Assembly (NCBI GenBank): GCA_029856615.1
Contig: JAHKLF010000044.1
Coordinates: forward strand, 1 to 9,527
Reading direction: 5' to 3'
Origin: Candidatus Njordarchaeota archaeon
GTDB taxonomy: Archaea > Asgardarchaeota > Njordarchaeia > Njordarchaeales > Njordarchaeaceae
DNA length: 9,527 nucleotides
Shown: one piece after another, positions 1-6,302 of the stretch
Layout of the letters: each line of letters opens with the position of its first letter
Position numbering within the stretch: the first letter of the stretch is position 1
Position numbers and translations under genes: made by a program
The notes under the pieces: generated by a model
Databases searched by the model: none
What the model saw: only the letters and a program-made list of their open reading frames with translations
Told to the model about the DNA's origin: nothing

Positions 1-258
1 GGCTAGAATATTCACATATGGAAAAACCGCGTTGTTAATGAAGTTTATTGTCTCGTCATAAGGCACACTGTACTTCCTTTTTGAAATCCATAAAAGCTCA
101 TCGATTACGAGTATGTCTGTGAAGACATTGAATGATTTCAGCGCATTATAGTATAATATTTCGTATGGTCTCCTATCCTCCTCATCTTTAATGCAGTTAA
201 GATATATAAACAAATTAGCATCGATGAACGCATTTTCTTTATTCGAATTCCTCTTCAA
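1..258 (-). CDS. PIN-domain toxin, VapC-like (3' part missing)
   Basis: Reading the minus strand from 258 to the window edge gives 86 open codons. The N-terminal PIN signature AFIDANLFIYLN places the first metal-binding acidic residue at about Asp13. A second acidic motif, VIDELLWISKRKY, has its Glu at about position 54. PIN proteins of this kind are Mg2+-dependent ribonucleases, usually the toxin of a VapBC pair. The C-terminal acidic residues lie beyond the window. The start is inferred: a TTG at 258 is preceded by GAGGG at 266-270 with 7 bases between, and no ATG lies in this frame before the first motif. This start overlaps the upstream AbrB-type gene by 20 bases, as is usual for translationally coupled toxin-antitoxin pairs. 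Family confidence is good; the exact start is less certain. Confidence 0.8.
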   Translation of the reverse strand, partial: MKRNSNKENAFIDANLFIYLNCIKDEEDRRPYEILYYNALKSFNVFTDILVIDELLWISKRKYSVPYDETINFINNAVFPYVNILA

Positions 259-508
259 GCGAGATCCCTCTTAGTTCCCCAGGCTTCGGAGATTTCGTAT
301 TTAAGGATCGAAGTCTCTTTACGTGAGATTTAAAAAAGGCTTTTAAGTCATCAATATTCTTCCCAGGCTTGAGTAAAATTCCATCCTCCCTAAGTTCTAC
401 TAACACCCAAGATCCCTCTTTAAAACCGTATTTTTCACGTAATAATTTAGGAATAATGAGGTACCCCTTCTTACCAAGCTTCAATTTTAAGTCAACCAAA
501 AATTCCAC
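239..508 (-). CDS. AbrB/SpoVT-type antitoxin, VapB-like
   Basis: An 89-residue protein. Residues 8-50 carry the swapped-hairpin AbrB signature: LKLGKKGYLIIPKLLREKYG, then a GxxV(L)VE(L) strand and GILLKP. This fold binds DNA as a dimer. In archaea it is typically the antitoxin that neutralises a PIN toxin and represses its own operon. The C-terminal part (residues 52-89), charged and probably flexible, would be the toxin-wrapping tail (inference). The start is GTG at 508, preceded by GGATAGAG; there is no ATG in frame. The PIN gene follows in the same direction with its start inside this gene, so the two form one operon. Regulation is probably autorepression near the TATA-like box at 551-561. 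Confidence 0.8.
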   Translation of the reverse strand: MEFLVDLKLKLGKKGYLIIPKLLREKYGFKEGSWVLVELREDGILLKPGKNIDDLKAFFKSHVKRLRSLNTKSPKPGELRGISLEEEFE

Positions 509-550
509 CTCTATCCAACTTAAATTCCAACAATTACTATTTGGACGCTT

Positions 551-561
551 AACTATTTAAG
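551..561 (-). promoter_or_regulatory. TATA-like box for the toxin-antitoxin operon
   Basis: On the minus strand this reads CTTAAATAGTT, an acceptable archaeal box A. It lies about 45 bases upstream of the GTG start, leaving a short leader of roughly 20-25 bases if transcription starts about 25 bases downstream. No BRE is certain. Assignment is by position and composition only. Confidence 0.35.
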
Positions 562-610
562 TGGAATAGATAATACACTAGGTATCAATAACGGCATGAT
601 AAGAAATATT

Positions 611-627
611 CCTAGTATGTAACTAGG
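611..627. repeat. Short perfect inverted repeat, 6-bp arms
   Basis: CCTAGT and ACTAGG are separated by five bases (ATGTA). It sits between the two divergent promoters. It could be a small hairpin or an operator for a dimeric regulator such as the AbrB-type protein nearby, but six-base arms in AT-rich DNA are also expected by chance. Confidence 0.3.
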
Positions 628-650
628 AGGCAAATAGTAACATATTATCA

Positions 651-776
651 ATGCTTATTCAGAGCATATACCATGACATACTTAAGCCCGAGTGCTACGT
701 GTGTCCCGGACTAAGTATAATTGATGAGTATAACATTGATCTGCATGTTTATAAATTTACATGGCAAGAAAGTTAA
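651..776 (+). CDS. Possible small protein of 41 residues with a CxxC motif
   Basis: ATG at 651 opens 41 codons ending in TAA at 774-776. The product has a mixed, protein-like composition rather than the Lys/Asn/Ile/Phe-rich look of translated AT-rich spacer. It holds PECYVCPG at residues 13-20 (a single CxxC pair) followed by a Asp/Glu- and aromatic-rich stretch ending FTWQES. I do not recognise a family. Against it: the only strong Shine-Dalgarno-like sequence (AGGAGG, 625-630) is 20 bases from the ATG, too far to use, and the frame is closed by TAG at 636. It could be a leaderless small gene, the relic of a longer gene, or chance. It lies between divergent promoters on the plus strand, with the surface-protein promoter box inside its 3' third. 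Confidence 0.25.
   Translation: MLIQSIYHDILKPECYVCPGLSIIDEYNIDLHVYKFTWQES
678..718. repeat. Inverted repeat, 7-bp arms with 27-base spacer
   Basis: ATACTTA (678-684) and TAAGTAT (712-718) are exact inverted copies. Just inside them, CCG (688-690) can pair with CGG (707-709) across an asymmetric internal loop, so an RNA hairpin with a GC-rich inner part is possible. It falls inside the possible small ORF at 651-776, so the two readings compete. Confidence 0.3.
748..757 (+). promoter_or_regulatory. TATA-like box for the surface-protein gene
   Basis: TTTATAAATT is a near-ideal archaeal box A. Transcription would begin near 778, giving a leader of about 40 bases before the TTG start at 819. Confidence 0.45.
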
Positions 777-818
777 CCTTTGATTATTCGTTATTAAATT
801 TTAGCATGGTGCATTTGC

Positions 819-2723
819 TTGAGGGTTTGTAAGTATTTTCTCTTATTTTTATTGATAATTCCTTTTTCCACTAATCAGTACATTCAGCTAGCTTCTCATC
901 TTAATAGTGAGAATCCTCTCATTAAACTTCTTTGGACGTATAAGATGCCTTATTGGATTAAGGGGGAGAACTATATCATAGCTAATTTTGATCATGATTT
1001 ATATCCCGAAATATTGGTTGTTAGCTGGGATGCTAGAGGGTGGGTTTCTCGCATAACAACACTTAATGGTGAAACAGGGAATCCTTTATGGGAAAAGGAT
1101 TTTAAAGGTGTATCGTTTTCTCCAGTGTTATATCCGTTTGTAAATGCTAGGGATAAATATGTTATTATATTAAATGTAACTGGTATCTCTAAACCCTCAC
1201 AAATTTCTATTATAAATGGTAAGAATGGGCGCATCTTAAGGACAATCGCTTTGGACAAACTTGACGTTCGATCGATTGCTGTCGGAGATATTAATAATGA
1301 TACTCTCAATGAGATAGTTTTCTGTACATTTTATTCAGGCTTGGTTGGTGTTATAACGCTTCAAAATGACATTATATGGGAATTATCATTAAATGAATCG
1401 ATTATTACAGATCCCGCATTAGGTGATTTAGACGGCGATGGATATACAGATATAGTAGTGGGAGGAGAGAATGCTACAATTTTTGTAATTAATGGATTTG
1501 ATGGTAAATTATCGTGGAGTATTAAATTAAACGAATCTATATATTCTTCCCCAATTTTGCATGATATGAATTATGATGGTTACCTAGATATTATAGTGAT
1601 AGGCTCAGAGTATGTTTATCTAATCGATGGCATTAAAAAACGACCTACTTGGAGATACCCAGTTAAAGGCTATACGAGAGCAGCTCCAGCATTAGGCGAT
1701 TTAAATGGTGACGGTGCTCTAGACATTATCATTAGTAATGGATACGGAAATACCACATTTGCGATTAATGGAGCAAATGGAGAATTATTGTGGGAATACA
1801 GAACGGGAGGTATCCCCGTGCTTGTATCGGCTGTTGTTGGTGATTTAAATGGTGATAAATATCTAGATGTCGTAATTAGTGGCTATAATGGTACGATTTT
1901 TTGTCTTAACGGTAAAAATGGGCATCTATTATGGAAATACGTGGTCAAAAGTAATATTCTCACACCACCTATACTTTGTGATCTGGATCGCAACGGTGAT
2001 GTGGAGATAATAATATGTGACATAGCGGGCTATGTTTATGCACTAGATGTTCTACAACGAAATGCGGTAAGAATCTATTGGCAATTTCCGTTCGGTGATT
2101 CGCATCGTCGTAGAAACACACAGTATGTAGATGAGGATAGGGATTGCTTATCCACGTACAGTGAGTATCTATTTTTTACTGATCCATCAGACCCAGATAC
2201 AGATGATGATAATATCATCGATTTTTGGGAAGTTCTCATGAATTTAAATCCTAACGACCCGTATGATGCCTATTTAGATTATGATCATGATGGTATAATA
2301 AATGTAAAGGAATACAGTTTATTAACAAATCCATGGAAACAAGATACGGACGATGACGGAATGCCAGATAATTGGGAAATTCGGTATAATTTGGATCCAA
2401 CGAATTCTCTCGACGCTAATTCAGACCTTGATGAGGATGGGTTATCAAACTTAGATGAGTACAAATTTAATACGAATCCTTTAGATCCTGATACAGATAA
2501 TGATGGATATTCTGATGGGTATGAAGTACTATTAGGTACTAATCCCAATGATAAAAAGAGTCATCCAATTAGGAAGAAACACCCAGTAAAAAATCTTATT
2601 AGAATATTCTTAGTTATCAGCATTTTTCTTATTTGCATCTTATTAATGATCTTGTTTGTTTCAAGAGGCTTTAAAATACACACTAAATTAGGGATAATTG
2701 AGAGCAAGAAGAAGAGCGAATAA
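819..2723 (+). CDS. Membrane-anchored surface protein: FG-GAP/PQQ-like propeller plus calcium-binding (TSP3-like) repeats
   Basis: A 634-residue predicted cell-surface protein. Residues 1-19 are a signal peptide (MRVCKYF, then a hydrophobic core). Residues about 40-425 form a repeat array with a period near 46. Each unit has an FG-GAP-like loop (for example GDLDGDGYTDIVV at 202-214) and then a PQQ-like strand (NGANGELLWEY, 317-327). Clear loops start near 57, 157, 203, 249, 294, 342 and 388, with a degenerate one near 106, suggesting eight blades. Residues 437-580 hold Asp-rich DxDxDG calcium-binding motifs with recurring NP(L)DPDTDNDG spacing, as in thrombospondin type 3 repeats. A membrane span (593-614) and a short basic cytoplasmic tail end the protein. 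Seven N-x-S/T sequons all lie in the propeller. The start is TTG at 819, the only one leaving an intact signal peptide; GGTG at 808-811 may serve as the ribosome site. Ligand unknown; adhesion or binding is an inference. Confidence 0.85.
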   Translation: MRVCKYFLLFLLIIPFSTNQYIQLASHLNSENPLIKLLWTYKMPYWIKGENYIIANFDHDLYPEILVVSWDARGWVSRITTLNGETGNPLWEKDFKGVSFSPVLYPFVNARDKYVIILNVTGISKPSQISIINGKNGRILRTIALDKLDVRSIAVGDINNDTLNEIVFCTFYSGLVGVITLQNDIIWELSLNESIITDPALGDLDGDGYTDIVVGGENATIFVINGFDGKLSWSIKLNESIYSSPILHDMNYDGYLDIIVIGSEYVYLIDGIKKRPTWRYPVKGYTRAAPALGDLNGDGALDIIISNGYGNTTFAINGANGELLWEYRTGGIPVLVSAVVGDLNGDKYLDVVISGYNGTIFCLNGKNGHLLWKYVVKSNILTPPILCDLDRNGDVEIIICDIAGYVYALDVLQRNAVRIYWQFPFGDSHRRRNTQYVDEDRDCLSTYSEYLFFTDPSDPDTDDDNIIDFWEVLMNLNPNDPYDAYLDYDHDGIINVKEYSLLTNPWKQDTDDDGMPDNWEIRYNLDPTNSLDANSDLDEDGLSNLDEYKFNTNPLDPDTDNDGYSDGYEVLLGTNPNDKKSHPIRKKHPVKNLIRIFLVISIFLICILLMILFVSRGFKIHTKLGIIESKKKSE

Positions 2724-2728
2724 ATGTA

Positions 2729-2753
2729 TTTTTATTCTTCGAAAATTCAAAAA
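2729..2753. terminator. Convergent oligo-T terminators
   Basis: The 47-base gap between the convergent surface-protein and GAPDH genes has T5 on the plus strand (2729-2733) and T5 on the minus strand (2749-2753). Each lies a few bases past a stop codon. Archaeal termination at T-rich tracts is well known; use here is inferred from position. Confidence 0.4.
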
Positions 2754-2770
2754 TAAGATATAGGAAATTT

Positions 2771-3796
2771 TCACCCTTTTTCGTTTATGATCTTAAGCAT
2801 GTCAACTAGTCTATTTGAGTATCCCCACTCGTTGTCGTACCAGACTAGCACTTTAACCAAATCGCCTATTACTATTGTGCTTAAGCCATCAACAATTCCA
2901 GAGTGAGGATCTTTAATAATATCTGAAGATACTATTGGATCTTCGGTATAAGCTAGAATTCCCTCGAGATAACTTTCTGCGGCTTCCTTAAAGAATCCAT
3001 TAACTTCCTCTTTTGTTGTTTCTCTCTCCACCACCGCTGTTAAATCTACTATGGATCCCGTAATCACGGGGACTCTTAGAGCAATTCCAGTCATTTTTCC
3101 GATGAGTTCAGGTATTGCGAGAGCAGCGGCTTCAGCGGCTCCAGTAGTCGTTGGAATGATATTCCACGCAGCGGCTCTTGCACGTCTAAGATCTCTATGT
3201 GGGAAATCTAATAATCTCTGATCATTTGTGACTGCATGTGTTGTTGTCATTAATGCGCGTTTGATTCCAAGTTTCTTGTGAAGCACATATGCAGCGGGGG
3301 CAACTGCGTTGGTTGTGCATGAGGCTAAGGATAATATTTTGTGCTTCTTTGGATCATATTCGTTATGATTAACTCCTATGAGTATTTGTATATCTGCAGA
3401 ATCGGCTGGTTTCATGGGCGCGGATACGATTACTTTTTCAGCACCAGCTTGTAAATGCAATTCAGCTTTCGGTCTTGTTCGGAATACTCCGGTTGATTCT
3501 ACTACTACATAGACCCCTAAGTCTTTCCATGGTAACTTTGCGGGGTCTGGTTCCCTCAGAACTTTTATTTTATAGGTCTTGTGTGGTGCTTCTACGATTA
3601 GATAATCTCCTTCGACTTTTATTGGGTATGGAAACTTACCGTATGTTGAATCGTATTTCAAGAGATGTGCTAGGGTCTTTATGTCAACGAGATCATTTAT
3701 TGCTACAATATCTAAATCTTCCTGTCTTTCAACTAGAGCTCTAAACGTGATTCTTCCAATTCTTCCGAAACCGTTTATTGCTATAGGTCTCGTCAT
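2771..3796 (-). CDS. gap: Class I (bacterial-type) glyceraldehyde-3-phosphate dehydrogenase
   Basis: Interconverts glyceraldehyde 3-phosphate and 1,3-bisphosphoglycerate with NAD(P) in the cytosol. The 341 residues cover the whole class I family. Seen: Rossmann NGFGRIGRITFRAL (8-21), SLASCTTNAVAP with catalytic Cys160, and catalytic His187 in TTTHAVTNDQRLLD. The S-loop is PHRDLRRARAA and the C-terminus WYDNEWGYSNRLVDM. Cofactor choice looks NAD-type: Asp35 follows the second Rossmann strand (AIND), and Pro199 is kept in the S-loop (LDFPH, where NADP-type plastid enzymes have LDASH). Phe198 replaces the usual Leu. The start ATG has a strong GGAGGGG six bases upstream (3803-3809). Most hyperthermophilic archaea use the unrelated-looking class II enzyme, so this gene suggests transfer or a lineage with the bacterial form. 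No phosphoglycerate kinase lies beside it. Confidence 0.95.
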   Translation of the reverse strand: MTRPIAINGFGRIGRITFRALVERQEDLDIVAINDLVDIKTLAHLLKYDSTYGKFPYPIKVEGDYLIVEAPHKTYKIKVLREPDPAKLPWKDLGVYVVVESTGVFRTRPKAELHLQAGAEKVIVSAPMKPADSADIQILIGVNHNEYDPKKHKILSLASCTTNAVAPAAYVLHKKLGIKRALMTTTHAVTNDQRLLDFPHRDLRRARAAAWNIIPTTTGAAEAAALAIPELIGKMTGIALRVPVITGSIVDLTAVVERETTKEEVNGFFKEAAESYLEGILAYTEDPIVSSDIIKDPHSGIVDGLSTIVIGDLVKVLVWYDNEWGYSNRLVDMLKIINEKG

Positions 3797-3847
3797 CTAA
3801 CTCCCCTCCAAGATTATTTAAAGATGGGTTGTTTATCGCTAATTACG

Positions 3848-3858
3848 TATTTTATGCG
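3848..3858 (-). promoter_or_regulatory. TATA-like box for GAPDH
   Basis: On the minus strand this reads CGCATAAAATA. Transcription about 25 bases on would leave room for the GGAGGGG ribosome site. A second TATA-like run (CTTTAAATAAT, 3813-3823) is so close to the ATG that it would exclude the ribosome site from the mRNA, so the upstream one is preferred. Confidence 0.3.
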
Positions 3859-4002
3859 TGTATAAGAAATTTTCTAGATATGACTACCCATTGAATAAAT
3901 GGATTGTTGATGAGGGTGAAAGGAGATGACATGCGATTCCATAAAAATCTTTGAGATAATTAGGAGTTATGCATATCGTGAATTAAATTGAATTAAGCGT
4001 GA

Positions 4003-4011
4003 TTTTTATAA
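4003..4011 (+). promoter_or_regulatory. TATA-like box for the PAP2-family gene
   Basis: TTTTTATAA followed by GAGG. Transcription near 4035 would give a leader of about 28 bases containing GGAGGTG (4051-4057), five bases before the ATG at 4063. The expression signals of the broken gene therefore look intact. Confidence 0.4.
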
Positions 4012-4062
4012 GAGGAAAAATGAATCTTAATCCGCAATAAAAATTTTCTAGGAGGTGTCTAA

Positions 4063-4807
4063 ATGAGCCAAGATAATTTTGTTAAGGAATGAGGATGGGT
4101 TATTAAAAAGCACGATTGGAATCATATTATATGTGATAATTGCTCTTTTTCTATACGATATGATAGCGGAGGCAACGTACTATGGATCTCCCATTACGGG
4201 TCTTCCTTCTGCTCATTTATTCACGCCAATAGATTATTCTATTCTGTTTATTTCGTTTTTCGCGATTTTCTATGTCTTTGTCTTTTACCTACTCGTGATC
4301 TATACATTCGGCTATTTCGCGTACGTCAAACCAGAAAAATTCGATAGATACTTTATCTCGATTTTGACAATTTATGCTATAGCGTATCTAACCTACCTAA
4401 TCTTCCCAGTGGCTATGATTAGGCCCTTAAGGAGAAGATCCTTCAGATTTTCTTTCTAGAGTCATGCTAAAATACTACGAGAAGAATCTAGAAGTGAACT
4501 GTTTCCCAAGTTTGCATGCTGCTAACTCCACGATCACAGCTATTGGCTTAGTAGAGAGAAACCGAGGTATAAGTGGATTTTCTGGGGAATAGCATCCCTA
4601 GTGATTCTTTCAACATTATTCGCTAGGCAACATGTAATTGTGGATGAAATCTATGGATTTTTACTGGCTTATGGAGCGGGATGGATTGCTGAGAAGAAGA
4701 TTAAAGTTGGTGAAAGAATTGAGAAGTATCTTCCAGCGAGGGTTGTCTTCACGGTAGTACTTGCAACAATTGTCGTAGTGTTTATAATTACTGGATACCT
4801 ACCATAA
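4063..4807 (+). pseudogene. PAP2-family membrane phosphatase/phosphotransferase, broken by three frameshifts
   Basis: Three reading frames must be joined to restore one membrane protein of about 248 residues. ATG at 4063, five bases after a strong GGAGGTG, opens MSQDNFVKE and hits TGA at 4090. The frame then moves +1 near 4089 and runs through several membrane segments to IFPVAMIRPL. It moves +1 again near 4429 (GEDPSDFLSRVMLKYYEKN) and back near 4541 (YWLSREKPRYKWIFW). The joined product shows PAP2 motif FPSLHA and the third motif STLFARQHVIVDEIYG, with the two catalytic His. PAP2 enzymes act on lipid phosphates or phospholipid headgroups at the membrane; the substrate here is unknown. One extra A at two sites and one lost base at the third would explain everything. 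No neighbouring gene is affected. It could be a recent pseudogene, sequencing errors or, less likely, recoding. The acetyl-CoA synthetase gene starts 41 bases downstream. Confidence 0.8.
4781..4788 (+). promoter_or_regulatory. Possible TATA-like box for the acetyl-CoA synthetase gene
   Basis: TTTATAAT lies inside the 3' end of the broken PAP2 gene, about 60 bases upstream of the ATG at 4849. If used, the synthetase would be expressed independently of the damaged gene. The call rests on sequence and spacing only. Confidence 0.3.
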
Positions 4808-4848
4808 TTGATGAGGCTGTGAGGAATAGTCATTAAAAGTGATTGCAT

Positions 4849-6252
4849 ATGACGAGCGAAATATATGAACAAATTGATGGTTTTTTTAATCCCTCTTCAA
4901 TAGCCGTCATAGGGGCATCAGCAACTCCTGGTAAGATAGGGCATGCTGTGCTAAAAAATTTGCTCGAATTCCATGAATGTGGAGGAAGAGTCTATCCTAT
5001 CAATCCTGCTAGGGAGGAGATATTGGGTCTAAAAGCTTATAAGACTATTCTCGATGTACCAGAAAAAGTCGACATGGCAGTAATTGTAGTGCGATCAGAA
5101 GCGGTTCCAGAGATCGTTGATCAGTGCGCGAAAAAAGGGGTTAAAAACATTGTCATAATATCAGGAGGTTTTAAGGAACTTGGAGGGAAATTCAGAGATA
5201 TAGAAGCCGAAACTGCTGAAAGGGCAAGGAGGTACGGGATTAGAATAATAGGTCCGAACTGCATAGGGGTATACGATCCGAGGACGAAAGTAGATACTTT
5301 CTTTCAACCTAAAGAAAGAATGTTAAGACCTAGTCCAGGGAGCGTTGCATTCTTAGTCCAAAGTGGGACCTATGGAATCATACTTTTAGAGTGGGCTTCC
5401 ATGGATGAGCTAGGAGTGAGCAAATTTGTAAGCTATGGAAATAAAATGGATGTGGACGAAGCGGATCTCTTAATGTATCTTAAAGATGAGCCGAATACTA
5501 AAGTAGTCGGAATTTACATGGAGGGATTAGGGAATGGAAGAAAGTTCTTTGAAGCTGCAATGGAATTCACAAAAAGGAAGCCATTAGTAGTTCTCAGAGG
5601 AGGATGGAGTGAGGCAGCAGTAAAAGCAGCATTAAGCCATACAGGTTTTCTTGGGGGGAAGGGAAGAATATACGAAGCAGCGTTTAAACAAGCGGGAATA
5701 ATAGTAGCCAGAACGCTGGAGGAGTTATACGATATGGTTAAAGCTCTTGCACGCCAAGGGTATGCCAAGGGACCAAGAGTTGCAATGGTTAGTAATGGGG
5801 CTGGTCCTATGGTTCAAGCTGTGGATGCTGTGAGTGTTGAGGGATTAGAGCTAGCGCAATTAACAGATGAAACAAAAGAGAAACTGAGAGAGAATCTTTC
5901 TCCCTTCACAATAGTAGATAATCCTGTAGATTTAACTGGTAGTGCAACACCACGCGAGTATGAAATAGCGATTAATGCCTTGCTAGAGGATCCTAATGTT
6001 GATATGGTATTTGTTTTCTTTGTGCATCAGAATGCTCCGATGAATGAAACAATAATAGATGTGATGAACGAAATGAATCAGAAAGCAAAGAAGCTTGGAA
6101 AAGTATTATTGGCTGGAGCCGCTGGGGGGCCCTATACTCTAAATATCAATAAGGAAATGGAAAGAGGGGGAATTCCTACCTACCAGATTCCAGAGCGACT
6201 AGTAGCGGCAGCTAAAGCTCTATTCTTATGGGGGCAGAAGGTAAAAAGATAA
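4849..6252 (+). CDS. acdA: Acetyl-CoA synthetase (ADP-forming), alpha subunit
   Basis: A 467-residue protein of the NDP-forming acyl-CoA synthetase superfamily. With a beta subunit it converts acyl-CoA, ADP and phosphate to the acid, CoA and ATP, the main ATP-yielding step of fermentation in many archaea. Seen: an N-terminal CoA-binding domain (FFNPSSIAVIGASATPGKIG, 12-31), a succinyl-CoA-synthetase-like middle (IIGPNCIGVYDP, 133-144; VQSGTYG, 170-176), then GIYMEG with Glu225 and ALSHTGFLGGKG with His264. His264 matches the phosphorylated active-site His of this family, and Glu225 its likely stabilising partner. The length fits separate alpha subunits (about 460 residues), so the ATP-grasp beta subunit must be encoded elsewhere. 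ATG 4849 is preferred over TTG 4843 because GTGAT (4839-4843) is five bases upstream. The radical SAM gene follows on the same strand, with 50 bases between at its preferred start. Substrate range beyond acetyl-CoA cannot be told. Confidence 0.92.
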   Translation: MTSEIYEQIDGFFNPSSIAVIGASATPGKIGHAVLKNLLEFHECGGRVYPINPAREEILGLKAYKTILDVPEKVDMAVIVVRSEAVPEIVDQCAKKGVKNIVIISGGFKELGGKFRDIEAETAERARRYGIRIIGPNCIGVYDPRTKVDTFFQPKERMLRPSPGSVAFLVQSGTYGIILLEWASMDELGVSKFVSYGNKMDVDEADLLMYLKDEPNTKVVGIYMEGLGNGRKFFEAAMEFTKRKPLVVLRGGWSEAAVKAALSHTGFLGGKGRIYEAAFKQAGIIVARTLEELYDMVKALARQGYAKGPRVAMVSNGAGPMVQAVDAVSVEGLELAQLTDETKEKLRENLSPFTIVDNPVDLTGSATPREYEIAINALLEDPNVDMVFVFFVHQNAPMNETIIDVMNEMNQKAKKLGKVLLAGAAGGPYTLNINKEMERGGIPTYQIPERLVAAAKALFLWGQKVKR

Positions 6253-6302
6253 TTCCTAAAATTTTTTATGCTAAGAATTTTTGCGCAAAGATTGTGGTAA
6301 AA

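Larger units (their letters stand above)
509..818. other. Intergenic stretch between two divergent genes
   Basis: This gap separates the toxin-antitoxin operon (minus) from the surface-protein gene (plus), so it must hold promoters for both. It contains a TATA-like box for each, two short inverted repeats (611-627 and 678-718) and a possible 41-residue ORF (651-776), all listed separately. I see no tRNA-like fold, no C/D-box RNA (a TGATGAG at 723 has no CTGA partner) and no mobile-element ends. Confidence 0.6.

Noticed and set aside
721..729. TGATGAG sequences at 723, 3908 and 4810 as C boxes of C/D guide RNAs
   Set aside because: None has a CTGA D box within about 60 bases, nor flanking complementary ends.
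992..1309. Minus-strand open frame within the surface-protein gene
   Set aside because: It lies opposite a strongly supported repeat protein and has no domain signature.
1201..2100. The periodic sequence as a DNA tandem repeat
   Set aside because: The repetition is at protein level (46-residue blades); the nucleotide copies have diverged, so it is a repeat protein rather than a repeat array.
3867..4051. Direct repeat AAATTTTCTAG at 3867-3877 and 4041-4051
   Set aside because: Eleven AT-rich bases in an AT-rich spacer; no third copy seen and the second copy leads into the ribosome site, so chance is likely.
4669..4872. Minus-strand open frame across the end of the PAP2-family gene
   Set aside because: It mirrors the plus-strand coding sequence with its PAP2 motif and has no recognisable features.
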